This document shows, piece after piece, positions 46,340 to 57,774 of a stretch of 64,000 nt of DNA. Origin of the DNA: Phytophthora sp. 'mugwort' (Eukaryota > Oomycota > Peronosporomycetes > Peronosporales > Peronosporaceae); assembly GCA_033558025.1 (NCBI GenBank), contig JAUCEF010000006.1, forward strand, positions 2,728,001 through 2,792,000, written 5' to 3'. The notes under the pieces were generated by a model. That model worked only from the letters and a program-made list of their open reading frames with translations, was not told the DNA's origin and did not search any database. The stretch's first letter is position 1. Each line of letters begins with the position of its first letter. Both the position numbers and the translations under genes were made by a program.

Positions 46340-47877
46340 TAGAGATGCAAGATCTGTTCCAGTGTTCACAAACAGGCTGAAGGAAGAAGGATGACGAATC
46401 TGGACCAGCATATTCGGCTCAACATCCCAACTTTGAGGCCGATATGCTAGCTGCTGGCCCAGGGGAGACTGAGTCGATGCTGTCGTGGTGGATCAGCAAA
46501 AAGGCGCAGAACCGCTTTGGATGGCTTGAGTGGACAGTGTTCAGTAATCTCCTTTAGGTTTTGCAAGAAAAAAAGGACAAGACGTTGTCCATGCAGCTAC
46601 AGTCGGACTGCGTCAAGTTGTGGGAGTTCCGAATTCGCTTTGATGCGTTGGTTAAAGACAACCCGTCTTTAAAGCGGCACTGGGTAAGTATTATTATTTC
46701 CCTTATATTGTAATAAATATAGTTTTTAACGGTACCAAGGCCCTTGTTCAGGTGGAAAACGCGTTCTGTGCCGAAACGCAAAAGCTAATCTAATTGGTCA
46801 AAAACAAACTGGCACAGTGTACCAAAAAATTAAGCAAGTTCGCGTTCTGAACCACGTGTTCTGGGAACAGCTCTACGAGGTGTGCTAGCCAGAAAACAAT
46901 TGTGCCATGGACGACATCTCTGCGGCCGTTATTGCTGTTCATAAGTGCCTGCGTCAGTGCGGTAGTTGTTTCTGCAGACAAGCGCGGCCTTCGGCAACCA
47001 CCTGGACCACCCATGACGTTTCCTGGGCGCCTTCCCCCTACTACTCGTCGAGGGTGCTGGATCACTGCTCTCAGGCTTCGATCTGACTTGCTCTTCGCTG
47101 ACGCAGGATCTGCTGCTGTCGAGGTTGCTGACGCCGGCGAAGGTGCTAACGTGGATGCAGGAGAAGCTGTCACCTGTTCGGGCGTCAGGTCGCACCATGC
47201 CAGCGGCAACAGCACCGTGAAGGGAGGGATTGCGCCCTGAAGCTGCGTCGTCGGGTAGCTGCATCAGTGCAGAACGGTGGTGTGAGAAGTGAAAACTGCG
47301 TGCGTGGGGAGCTTGTGCAGGAGCACTGAATTAGTGGCTCAAACAAATCGCTGCCTGGACGTGCTTGAGCACACTGTTCCCTGTTAGATTGGATGGCCGC
47401 TGGCTCATTGGTATCTTACCCTCACCATTATGCATCTGCGCCGATGGGAACGGGTTCTGACATGTAAAAGGACCAAAATGACCTATAGGTGCTACGGTGT
47501 CCATCGCGGCTAGTCCTGATTTTGAGTCAGCTTGCGTCAAGATCCATCAGCAGCACCTTTTGAGCGGCCAAGGAATACAAACTGTGCACCCATTCCTGAG
47601 GCAGCCCCCGATATTGACTTTTGGTACCTCCGGCCATGAAAGCTTTGCGACGTCGGTACTGAAGAAGGCTCCCTTCGGATCGAAGAAGAGCGCCTACGTC
47701 CAAGTCGGCACGTTACCTCCAACTTCGAATCAAGCAGAGGGGCTTTTCAGCGTTGCTCGTGCAACTTATGGAATACATCGCCATACGCTGCTGTCAATAT
47801 CGTTTGAGATGATCCTCTTTCTTCGCATGAATGAGCGCTACTGGGACGCGCAAACTGTTTATGAGTGCATTGACTAG
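46340..47877 (+). pseudogene. hAT transposase relic 2
   Basis: A second hAT fragment, more decayed. A BED-like start with CKICSSVHKQAEGRRMTNL is near 46350-46400, followed by AQNRFGWLEWTVFSNLL near 46508-46556, parallel to the same region in relic 1. The C-terminal hAT dimerisation motif is well kept at about 47700-47877 (LPPTSNQAEGLFSVAR, then ILFLRMNERYWDA). The catalytic core between about 46800 and 47500 is mostly unrecognisable. It is a different family from relic 1 judging by the low similarity of the C-terminal blocks. Confidence 0.75.
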
Positions 47878-50225
47878 ATAATTGCTTCAGTACTTAAGTA
47901 CATATTAACCATTAATCTCATTAATGGCCATTATGTATGTAAGTTGTGTCGTGTTTTTAGATTGCCTAGTTTATGGGCAACTAATTTTTTGACCATCGAT
48001 TAATGCCATTATCGGGAGCCCTGCTGCGTAACAGCGAAGCAACGGTAGACGCATATGGTAAGGACAGCATTAGGTTTGCTTAAATTGAGCAAGACACAGG
48101 TAGAATGTACCCCCGAAATCTCAAACATGACGAGAGGCCCCGCTGCTTGACGGTCATAATACTTTGATGTAGTTATTATATAGACGACTACGGTAGAAAG
48201 GAGATCTGAAAGCAGACTGGATAGATATGCAAACGTATAACTTACCGCGTGGTGGATCAATGCTGCGTTCGTCTACGGCATCTCTTTTGTGATAAATGTG
48301 ACTTTTATTAAAATTTGAGGCCAAAAATATTCTCCTCTTCCCAACAAACAACATAAGTTGAGAGTGGCTCGACTACGGAGTACTTTGTCTGTGCACCCGA
48401 ATTGATGCTACCATTTCACATGGCATGAATGATGTGGTTTCCGAGAAGTTGACTTAAGGACCACAATCTCATCAATTATTTGAGAAATCAAGTAACGTTT
48501 GTGAAAACGTACCTGGGTAATCTGCTACCGAAGGACAGGCGATTAACTAACACAGCTAGGCAAATTTGTGGTACACGTTATTGAAGGAATGGAGCTCCTA
48601 CAAGCCGAAAGGGACAGTAACAATCAAGGAGCTGGAACGGTTGCCCAACCAGTGATGTCATTGGAGCTTTTAGTTCCCCCAACGTGATTTCGCCGATTAT
48701 ATATTGGGATCTTGTCGCAAGCAGTTGGCGAAGTTCAGGAATCTTGACCAAATTAAAGCTGTGGAATCCGAGCATCGAGAGTGTGTCGAACCAATCTGCT
48801 GGACGAGTCGGTGCAGACAGTAATTCACAAAGAACACTACGAAACGAATTTTAAGACTGATGGGCGCTCTCGAGAAGGCTGCAAAGCCGAAAATGCTTTC
48901 GCATCTCGGACGGGTTTGCTGTGGTTTAGCAATCGTATTCGCCAACACGGCATCTGTCGAGTCAGATATCTCGATTATGAAGTGCGAATTGAACGACCGT
49001 CGTACAGCGTTGACCTCCCTTCCATTATAGGGCATTTTGTTTTCAGGCAAAGCAGCAGGACCAGCTTAACACTCTAGGAATACGGAAGTCATAGTGCTAG
49101 CTATAAATCGGCACAGTGCCGTAAAAGATACACTGGACGTGCCGAAATAAAGCTAATATGACACACTCTGGCATATACCGGTATTAAAAAGGCCCCAATC
49201 CCACGATAGCTGCCAAGAACCTGGTCACATATATACTGATCCAGACCGTTACGGACGGTCTATACGGAGGCATGTCCATGGACTAACGAACATGCCTCCG
49301 TGTACAACGTCCATATAGTTACCCTCGATGTGAACCCAAATATGCGATTAGACGCTCAAAAGGAATGAAAATACAGTTCCAGCCGAGCAGCAATATAGTA
49401 GTTGTTCCATCTCAAGGTTCGAACCAGTATACAATACAAAACCGCCACAAAATCCAGTTTCGGGGTGTTGAACTGTAAAAAAGTTACTTTTGTGCAAGAT
49501 GTCCGAAGCCTATGCCCTTGCTTCAAGCTCCTCTCATAATTCTCAGCTGCATCGCAAGAATTCCTCTCACAGACCTGGTGACTTGCCCGTTTTGAAGCAG
49601 CGCGGACGAGAAGCCTGGCGATTCACTTAAAGTCATCTTCAGTCTCAAGCTCGACATCCATAGTGAACGATTCGTGCTGCATGCTCTTTCGTATACAAAA
49701 GCTCGCCATCCTCAGCGCTAGCATACTCCTTGACACTGCAGAAGTCTTCGTCAGTGGGTCTATCGTGTTCTCCTTTGGTAGATTGAGAAGCTCCGCCACT
49801 GACATCAGGTTTGAGGTCTGTATGCGCGAGAGCATGGCCGAACGACGAGTTATTGAGCAAGGTAGCACAAATGGCTATAAGTACCAAATTGGTGGTACTA
49901 CAGTCTGCCCTGACAGCGTAATACCCTTAAAGAGGAATATTTATATTACTCCAGACGCTATGATTGCTGTAGCGAGTGGACACCATCAAACCTCGCGGAT
50001 AGCTATCCGATAAAATATCATATTCTGTATAATAGATTTGCATTGTGCCCAAAGGTGCTGTATGTAACAGTTCGTGGCAGCCACGAACTCATGAATACCA
50101 TGCAGTTGGGAGAGCTTACGTATTGTAAGAGTTGCGGTCTCTGGGAGACGTCGGTCCTGATGGAGATACCCGACGTGCTGCTGTTGCTGCTGGAACGTGT
50201 AGTCGTGCTGGAAATGTGAGAGTTC
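47878..50225. other. intergenic and repeat debris
   Basis: No gene assigned. A perfect 12-bp hairpin stem (49264-49275 with 49290-49301, 14-nt loop) was seen. Short open stretches at 48781-49077 (+) and 49623-49868 (-) look protein-like but carry no motif I recognise. Confidence 0.3.
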
Positions 50226-50265
50226 GTAACGGGTTTACCTGAAGAGTAACGTGTCACTCTTCAGA
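50226..50265 (+). repeat. LTR fragment with palindromic motif
   Basis: GTAACGGG followed by GAAGAGTAACGTGTCACTCTTC-type palindrome (50232-50253) resembles the 3' part of the candidate LTR end at 51604-51700, which holds a matching GAAGAGTGAC..CACTCTTC palindrome. Confidence 0.4.
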
Positions 50266-50587
50266 TGTGTGTTGTGATGTGGACGACATCACTGACACCC
50301 GGAGCAACACTACCGGTACACTATACCAGTTGATCTCCAATTGGCATACCAGTGTATACGCGCAGCCTCGGACTCCCTGCAACCACCGCTTAACGCCAGC
50401 ACAGCTCAGGCAGCTCGAACCGACTACCGCTCCGGGAGATAAGTGGATTCCCCGGTTATCGCGATCTTCTTGATCGAACGCCAGCGGATATCGTACTCTG
50501 GCCAGCTCGACACATTGGTCGGATCAGTGTCAATGAGATGGATACCGACCTTCTCTTCCATCACTTCTCCAAACCCAATCACTGGCT

Positions 50588-51354
50588 ATGCTCGCTTCAT
50601 TCAGGTTCGCCTCCTGCTCGCGCATGGTTACCGACGTTGATCATCCTACACACATACAGGCCATGTACGCTGTCTCCCCTTGGAATGTGCTGGACCGCGC
50701 ACTTCGGGACCGGGCGGTTGTGAGTTCGAGTCCCCGAGTGGGCAAGACTTTCGGTCGGAGTAGAGCAGAGCCAATAGTGTAATGGACCGACCCCACAGCA
50801 GGCGCTTTGACGTCGCGTACACGCCAATAGTGGAGATTCCTAATTGTTCCTTGGAATGTGCTGGACGTCCGAAATGGTGCCGATGACATTCGAGATGACG
50901 GGACGGTTTGACGGCACTGCTCGTCATTACCAGCGGCTTAAGGCGGAGCATCGGCTGACATTATTGGAGTCCGCCCAGGCCTTCCATATCATTCCCAAGC
51001 TCCGCAAAAATGGGCTTTTATGGCCCAGCTTTGGAAAGTATAATCGGAGACGATGTCGTTTCGGTGCACGCTGGAATTGTTTTTCAAGCGTACCTGTGTT
51101 GGATGATCGCAGGTCGCTGTGACTTGGATCTCTTACTTGACCCCTTCTTCCTGCACTACCCCCGAATCAGCGAGAAGCGAATCTGGTATCCCGGCCTTAA
51201 AAACAATCCGCCACCCACCAATCTGGCGGAAGCGCTACGTGCGAGCGATCTCGCCGAACCTTGGTGCAACCAATTTCTTGATCGCATTGAAGATTATCAT
51301 GGATCCCATATTCCTCACTTGCTGCGCCATTTCCTTGCCGCCAACAACAGCTAG
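50588..51354 (+). pseudogene. unassigned coding relic split by a SINE
   Basis: Protein-like sequence in shifting frames before and after the SINE copy at 50696-50848. After the SINE, frames give RLKAEHRLTLLESAQAFHI (50930s) and, one frame change later, a 114-codon stretch from 51010 with MIAGRCDLDLLLDPFF and YPGLKNNPPPTNLAEALR, ending TAG at 51354. Composition is that of a real, mainly helical protein, but I recognise no family. It may be a retroelement or host gene relic. Confidence 0.4.
50696..50848 (+). mobile_element. tRNA-derived SINE-like element, copy 2 (5'-truncated)
   Basis: Shares body and tail with copy 1 at 38371-38555, including the B-box-like GAGTTCGAGTCC, but lacks about 30 bp of the head with the A-box-like part. 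It is flanked by a perfect 18-bp direct repeat, CCTTGGAATGTGCTGGAC, at 50678-50695 and 50849-50866; up to three bases of this may belong to the element. This is a clean target-site duplication and shows insertion into older coding-like sequence. Confidence 0.8.
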
Positions 51355-51603
51355 CGTGTGACGGGGCACACAACACCTTGCTCACAAGAAGTGTGACTTC
51401 CGGAGAGTATACAAACTCTCAGTGAACGGCTGCTCGCAAGTCCATGCTCTGAGAGGACTGTTACCAAATTAGGTAGATATATATTTATAGGTGATTTTCT
51501 TAGTGCGTCTAATACTAACGGTAAGCCACCTATAAAGTATCCTAGATGTTTTCCTATTGGGTGGCTATGAGTTCCTTGTACCATATGTGTCGTTACGTCA
51601 TTG

Positions 51604-51700
51604 ATGTAACGTCATAGTGATGTTGACTACAATACTAGGGTACTTGGGTACACCATTCGGAAGAGTGACTTGGCACTCTTCATATAACCCCGTTACATCC
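51604..51700. repeat. LTR-like block with TGTAACG..CGTTACA ends
   Basis: Begins TGTAACG and ends CGTTACA, with a GAAGAGTGAC..CACTCTTC palindrome inside. Just right of it is CCTCCCCCACTT, which on the minus strand reads as a purine tract next to an LTR start. It may be a fragment of a longer LTR; direction is unresolved. Confidence 0.4.
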
Positions 51701-51878
51701 TCCCCCACTTAAGTCTGGCTTACCGACCATTCAGGACGAGTGAAAGCAAGTCGCCGCATTTCACTCTCCAAGTCGAAGGACATCGACTTCGCTGTGATTT
51801 GTTTTCGCAGCTGACTCATTTCCGTTTAAGCACTTCCACATGCTCTCTGCTTCTCGGCTTCCACGTCAGTTTCGAGCA

Positions 51879-52700
51879 TGACCAAGCCTCGGCCAGGCAG
51901 CGGTGCGAAAGCGCCTGCTATGCCTGTTGCTTTCAAGCAGCAGGCTAAGAGCTCTAAGACGTCTGTAAAAGACTCTGTTTCGAAGGCTCCATCAAGGTGG
52001 TACCCAAGGTGATTCCCAAGGCGCCCGATTCGCCTGTGGGGGATCCTGTCATCCCCATGAACTATGAGGAGGACTCGGACAAGTATCCCATGTCCTGGGG
52101 CGACAATGACCTCCGGGGCCAGCTCATCAAGGGGTGTGACGGTGACCCGAGCTAGTCCGATTCGCTTGGACCTCGTACACCGCTGCCCAGCCGACATGGC
52201 GACGATGCGACGAACATAAAACGCCAAACGCCAGGGGAGCCCTGGCTCACCCAAGGAGGACGAAGAGAAACCTCCTCCTTCGATCAACAACTTGACGCTC
52301 GCTGGGGCGTCTGACCGCGTAAAGGCTGCGAAGGCAGCAGCAGTCTCGGAAGTCAACCGTAAGAGGCGGTATGCTTTCCGGTCTACACTCCACGAAGAGT
52401 TGGGGACCATCAGCTACAAGACTGGTAAGGGTCTCTTTAGCTGTTCTTCCGACGAGAAGGATGATGGCCAAGTGGGCCGAGCGATTTCGAACGATGGGCA
52501 GCAGTTGTGATACCAGGCTGCCCGTCAAAAAACGAAGTGCGCGTCCCGGAGACCCAGTCACCTGCAAAGAAGTATTCGTCTCCTCGCCACGGGGTGCCTT
52601 ACGCTCCCCAGTACTTCCCTCCTGAAGAGTCCCACAGAGCTGACGCCCACTTGGATCAGCTTCAGCCACATTGTGTGCTCCTCGGCGGGGCTCTTCTGAG
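51879..52700 (+). pseudogene. retroelement ORF relic (unassigned)
   Basis: A plus-strand coding relic in several frames: Met-Thr-Lys-Pro-rich start near 51879, VIPKAPDSPVGDPVIPMNY near 52010-52065, and KAAKAAAVSEVNRKRRYAF then ELGTISYKTGKGLFSCSSDE near 52320-52460. It lies between two LTR-like ends and is probably the first ORF of an LTR element, but I see no zinc knuckle or pol domain to name it. Confidence 0.35.
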
Positions 52701-52706
52701 GGCACG

Positions 52707-53105
52707 TGTAACGGGGTAACACGAAGGTAACATGAGTGTAGCCGTGCTACGTGTCACCTTGTAGTAAGTAGTACCTGGTACCACTTGGATTAACGGAATT
52801 CAGTACGTGGCCACAGGACCACTCGATATGCATTTGACTACATTAAACTATGGTAGATAGTTAGAATCATACATTTACACCACAGGCGGCTTTGCCGCAG
52901 ATAAGCAAACAAATAACAGTTCAGTTTTAGCGTCAAAGAGAGTATTGCCCTAGGTGTAGGATACTGATACTTTGAGTTTCTAGTGGTATTATAACTAGAG
53001 TGCTCTAAGCCTTTGCGAAGACCTTAGGGGTTAGGCCAACCACAGCTAAGACTCGAGTAGTCATACGTCTTCCTCTGACGCACTACTCTACGCAGCCCCG
53101 CAGCA
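52707..53105 (+). repeat. 5' LTR of gypsy element 1
   Basis: About 399 bp from TGTAACGGGG to ..CCGCAGCA, followed two bases later by the tRNA-complement-like TGGTAGCACTTG. The boundaries rest on TG..CA ends and the primer site only, since no second LTR is in the window. Confidence 0.5.
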
Positions 53106-53163
53106 CCTGGTAGCACTTGTAGTCAATCCCCCACCTGAGCCTTAGGACTATTCCTCGGTGAGG

Positions 53164-54056
53164 ATGGAGCAGACAGCGTCTTCTAACCTGTCCCACAGCC
53201 ATCAAGACGCGCTGAAAAGTTTATGTCTTTGCTCGACCCTGAGGGCATAACGCATCTTGCTTCGCAAGGACGGGACGCGGTGAACGCGCGTCTGGAGGCG
53301 TGCTCAAGTTACGAAAATGCCCTGTTGGAGCACCTCCAGCAGAGGATGTCGGCGTCTGCAACGACGTCGATGACATCGCAGGATGGGGCCTCCCGGCCTA
53401 AACCGCTCATCGTGAGCGTCAAGACTTTCGAAGGAAAGGAGGGGGAGAACCATATTTAGATCCATGAGATCGAAATGGCCACGGGATCGGCCATGCTCCA
53501 TACTGAGCAACAGCGCGTGGCGCTAGCGATCTCGAAGCTCGGTGGCCGAGCACGAGAATGGGCACTCACATGCGGCACGTCGGTGGACGCGGCCTTCCCG
53601 AGCTGGAAAGAGCTGAAACTCCAGCTTTCGCAAGGGTTTGCTCCGCCTAATCAGGCGTACCGCGTGAGGTCAGGCTTTCTGAGTAACCGCCAGGGTAATA
53701 AGAACTTGGTGGATTTCGTCCAGGAGTTGCGAACTCTGATAGCCGGCATGGCGGCCGATGCTCTGCCAGAGGCAGTGGCTGTGACAGTCTTTATGGAGGG
53801 CCTCCGCACTGGCGTGGCCAGGGCGGAAGTCTTCCGCACTCATCCTTCCTCTTTTGAAGATGTCGTGAGAGTGGCGTTGAACGCCGAGTTCAACTTCAAG
53901 TCGTCTTAATTTGGCTGGGGCGTTTCCAACGCTACTCCGTCCGACAGAACGGTCCCTATGGACCTCAGCTACGCTGAAGATGATGAAGCTGAGCTTCATG
54001 CTGCCGAGCAGCGTATGTGTATTCGTCGGTTCATCTGCCGAAGCACCGCCATTTGA
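53164..54056 (+). pseudogene. gypsy 1 gag relic
   Basis: Starts MEQTASSNLSHSHQDALK at 53164, shifts frame near 53215 to LLDPEGITHLASQGRD, and has a TAG at about 53457. The retrotransposon gag core follows: [53 protein letters not shown], to 53909, then a short remainder in the same frame after a stop, ending near 54056. No CCHC knuckle was found. Confidence 0.75.
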
Positions 54057-54305
54057 GGTCAACCTGCCCGTCAGGCAGGTCGCGTCAAGCTCCTACGAGC
54101 CTTCGCTCTGCATCGAACCAAGCCATCGGCTCGTCACAGGGAAACGGCGACACTCAATAGGCGCGGGGCGCCTTGCTGGGGAGGAACTGAGTTCGGTTGA
54201 GCCTCATGGAGGTGGAGGGCAACAGGGCCCAGCCCCGGAGAGAGCCGTACTCTCTAACACGGAATGTGTATGCAAACTGGGCTTGCTCGTCGTTGAGGCA
54301 CGGTG

Positions 54306-57300
54306 AAGGGCTTTGAGAAGCCATGGATCATATTGATCGATTCCGGAGCATTGGACAACTACGCTCGGCGCTCAGGGAGCGCAGGAGAGACATCATCACT
54401 GATTCCCTAGCCACGGGGACCCGTGTCACGGTGCCTAAGGTTCCTGTGAACCTGGGCATGAAGTTTCTCGAGTTCGATAGCGTGAAACGCTGTCTGGTCC
54501 TGGACCTGGATTCGAGGTACGACCTCATCCTGGGTATGGCATGGCTGGAACGCAATGAGCCATGGATTGATTGGATGTCGAAGACCTTGGGCGCAACGCG
54601 CTTACTCTTGGTGGAGCTTTGGTGAGTCATGAACCCACCTCTGCTAGGAAGCAAAAGCGCTTTCGGAGCGGGCACTGGACCGAGTCGGTCAACGAGCTGG
54701 ACACCAGGGTATCCGAACTAGTAGGCACTGAAGGTGTCGAGGACAAGAGCCCCGAGCAGAGCTCGTGGGTTATGACTGGAGCAGAAGGTAGCCCGCTGGG
54801 TGGCACAGGTGACATGTGTCACGACAATGACACTCATCCCGATGACGGTGTGTCGTTCCACGCCATGCCTGGCGTGGCCAGCAAGATGCCGGGGCAGTAA
54901 GGCCGCGTGCCCCAGGATGCCAGTGGAGCGGCAGGCAATCCGCTGGGTGGCCGACGTCATGGTGACATTGGTCACGACAGTGACACTCATCACGACGACG
55001 AGTTGTCGCTACACGCCAGTAGTGGTGTGACCGGCCATGGGCCGGGCCATCAAGGCCGAGGCCACTGATGGAGGTGACGTGGCACGTAATCCACGGGGTG
55101 GAGACTGCGAGCATCCCAGCTCTGCGACGGTTGTCGGTTAGGACATACCAGACGCTGGTGAAAGCACACGGTGCAAGCAACTGGAGACGCAGCTGATGTG
55201 ACGGTTAGGACCTCTTCGAGGCAAATAGTCTCAGCGGGGAGATGGGACGCCAAGCGTCAGCCATGAGACGTAGAATAGCTATATACACTCGTCAACGGAA
55301 TGACAGGGGAAGTCGATGGTGACATCAGTCTAGAGACTATCGCCCACTGCGGACGCTCTGTTGGAGCTGGACGAGATGTGTCCTTTGCCACGAGATCAGT
55401 GTGACGTCATTAACGCGTTCTTCCGTGCTAAGCACGAGGCGGGTATGGTGCGCGAGAGCAAGTCTCCGCACTCAATGCTTACATTCTGTGTCAGAAAGCC
55501 GAACGGCAAGTGGCGAATCGTTCATACTTTTAATAAGCTCAACGCGGCCACCATTCCGGCGCAAACGCCTATTTCGAGGAAGGATGTTCTCCAGAACAAC
55601 TTGACGGGGTGTACGGTGTACAGTGCTCTCGACTTGGTCGATGGATACTATCAATTGCTCATGCGAGCAAGCGATATTCCGCTCACGGCGGTTAACCTCC
55701 GAGTGGTATGCTCTAGGAGTGGCTAGTAATGCTCCAAGGGCTGTCGAACGCGCCTGCGACGTTCAATCGTCTTGTAACGCAACTGTTCAGGCCCCACAGG
55801 GCGTATGCTCAGACATACTTCGACGATATATTCGTCCACAGTCCTGTGGAGCACGGAAAGACTGATGTGGAGAACCACATTGAGCACCGGCGAGCGGTGC
55901 TCGAGTGCACGCGCACACATAAGTTGTATGCCAACGTTGACAACTGTGTCTTCGGCGCTGAAGAGATCCCCTTTCTGGAATGCTTCATTGGGAAGCGAGG
56001 CCTTCGAGCGGATCCCGGTAAGGTCAAGGTCATTGTAGACTGGCCTGTTCCAAAGAACCAGAAAGACTTACGGAAGTGGCTTGGCCTGACCAATTACTTG
56101 CACAAGTACAGCAAGAACTATGCTGAGGTGGCAAGACCACTATCTAATCTCCTTAAGAAGGATGTGGACTGGTGTTGGGACACCGGTCATCAAGCGGCTT
56201 TTGAAGTCATTAAGGAGAGTCTCCTTCAGGCGCCGATCCTGGCCCTGCCAGACCCCGATCGTCTTTAGTGCCGTCTGTAACGCGTCGGACTTTGCCATCG
56301 GCAGTGCTGTTTGTGGCAAGCAGATGCTGAAGGGCTGAACGTGTGATCGCGTTTGAATCTCCCCAGCTTAAGGTTGCTGAGAAGAACTACCCAGTTCATG
56401 AAAAAGAGCTACTTGCGATGAAGTATGGGCTCGTCAAATTCACGGTTCACCTGCTCGTCTCCAAGCCGTTTGTGATCTACACTGATCATGCGTCGCTACG
56501 CACTGCGACGCAGTCGCCTCATCTCTCTCAGAGAATGGCCCGTTGGCTCTCCATATTTGCGGAGTACAACTTCGAGGTGAAGTACAAGCCTGGCAGGCAG
56601 AATATCTTGGCCGATGTTTTATCACGCAGGCCCGACTATGAGATCGCTCACGTCACAACGGTGACTTTTTCTGTGACAGACATGATCCGCGTTGCGTACG
56701 CGCGTGACGAGTGCTGCGTGGCTCTTCTACATGCGCTAGGAAGCGTGGAGTTTGCTAACTCAGACATTAAGCTGTCAGCGTGGTTGCGCGCGAGGCTACA
56801 TCGATACGCTCTCGATGATGGCCTGTTGTACTACGGTATTGGTCCAGAAGACAACCCACGTGTCGTGGTTCCCCACGAAGAGGATCTCAAGTATCGTATC
56901 CTCTATGAGGCACATGATACCTCACTTGGCGGTCATCTTGGCGAGAAAAGACCTACACCTCGGTGAACTCCCATTACTGGTGGCCGAAGCTTTACAAGTA
57001 AATAATAAATGGCCATTGTGGCACGGTTTCGAGACCCCTGCGAGAGGGCAGTGCTTTCACGGCACATTAAGTCGAGCCCAATAACCAGCATCTGATCAGT
57101 GTTGTCGAAACCACACTGCGTCTGCGACGCCTGCGCGTCGAGCAATTCCAACTTTACACGCCAGTCAATTTGGTGCCCAGAAGATATGTACGCATGTGTG
57201 AGACGTCTCAACGGGTTAAACCCTCGCCACACTCGGCTGCGCCGCTGGACAGCTTGCCTGTACCCACGGGGTGTTGGCAATCCACGAGTGTGGACTTTGT

Positions 57301-57774
57301 ATTCGGTCTGCCACGGGATGCGGCAGGCAACACGGGCATCGTGGTCTTTGTCGACCGATTGAGCAAGATGGCTCATTTAGCGGTTGTGCCGGATTCCGCC
57401 GATGGAGAAGGAACAGCCACTCTGTTCATGGATCGTGTCTTTCGACAGCATGGTCTGCCAGCGGCAATTGCATCGGATCGATATCCCCTTTCACGGGTAA
57501 GTTTTGGACGTCGGTCTTTATGGTGCTCGACACTCGACTCAATATGTCCCCAGCGGACCATCCGCAGACCGATGGTCAGACCAAACGCGTGAATAGCGTT
57601 GTCGAAGACATGCTTCGGACTGTCTGTGCGGACAGACCCAAGCAATGCAGCGCAATGCCCCCACTCGCTGAGTTTATATTGAACAATGCGGTGCATGCCT
57701 CGACAGGATTCCCCCCGTTCTATATGAACGGTCTCACGCACCCTCGCGTCCCGCAGACGCCACCCCTGTGGTGA
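54306..57774 (+). pseudogene. gypsy 1 pol relic (PR-RT-RH-IN)
   Basis: Retropepsin start near 54330 (PWIILIDSGALDN) with a frame change to SRYDLILGMAWLERNEPWID (about 54510-54570). Reverse transcriptase at 55361-56268: KPNGKWRIVHTFNKLN, YSALDLVDGYYQL, a TAG at 55726, then the catalytic YFDD at 55816-55827. RNase H at about 56343-56640 (YPVHEKELLAMKYGL, FVIYTDHASL, ILADVLSRRPDYE). Integrase at about 57170-57774 (DFVFGLPRDAAGNTG, FVDRLSKMAHL, a frame change, HPQTDGQTKRVNSVVEDM). At least four stops or frame changes make it inactive. Confidence 0.85.
54797..55017 (+). repeat. degenerate ~148-bp tandem repeat between PR and RT
   Basis: Two units, about 54797-54866 and 54946-55017, share CGCTGGGTGG.., GTCACGACA.TGACACTCATC and ..CACGCC; a third, weaker unit may follow near 55068. 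The repeated, His/Asp-rich coding lies in the linker region of gypsy 1. Confidence 0.5.

Larger units (their letters stand above)
52707..57774 (+). mobile_element. Ty3/gypsy element 1, 3'-truncated
   Basis: LTR-like start TGTAACGGGG at 52707, primer-site-like TGGTAGCACTTG at 53108, gag from 53164, then protease, reverse transcriptase, RNase H and integrase in the gypsy order. The element stops within or just after the integrase at 57774, where sequence of gypsy element 2 begins; no 3' LTR is present. Confidence 0.8.

Noticed and set aside
46790..47264. Overlapping ORFs on both strands
   Set aside because: No motif on either strand; lies inside the decayed core of hAT relic 2.
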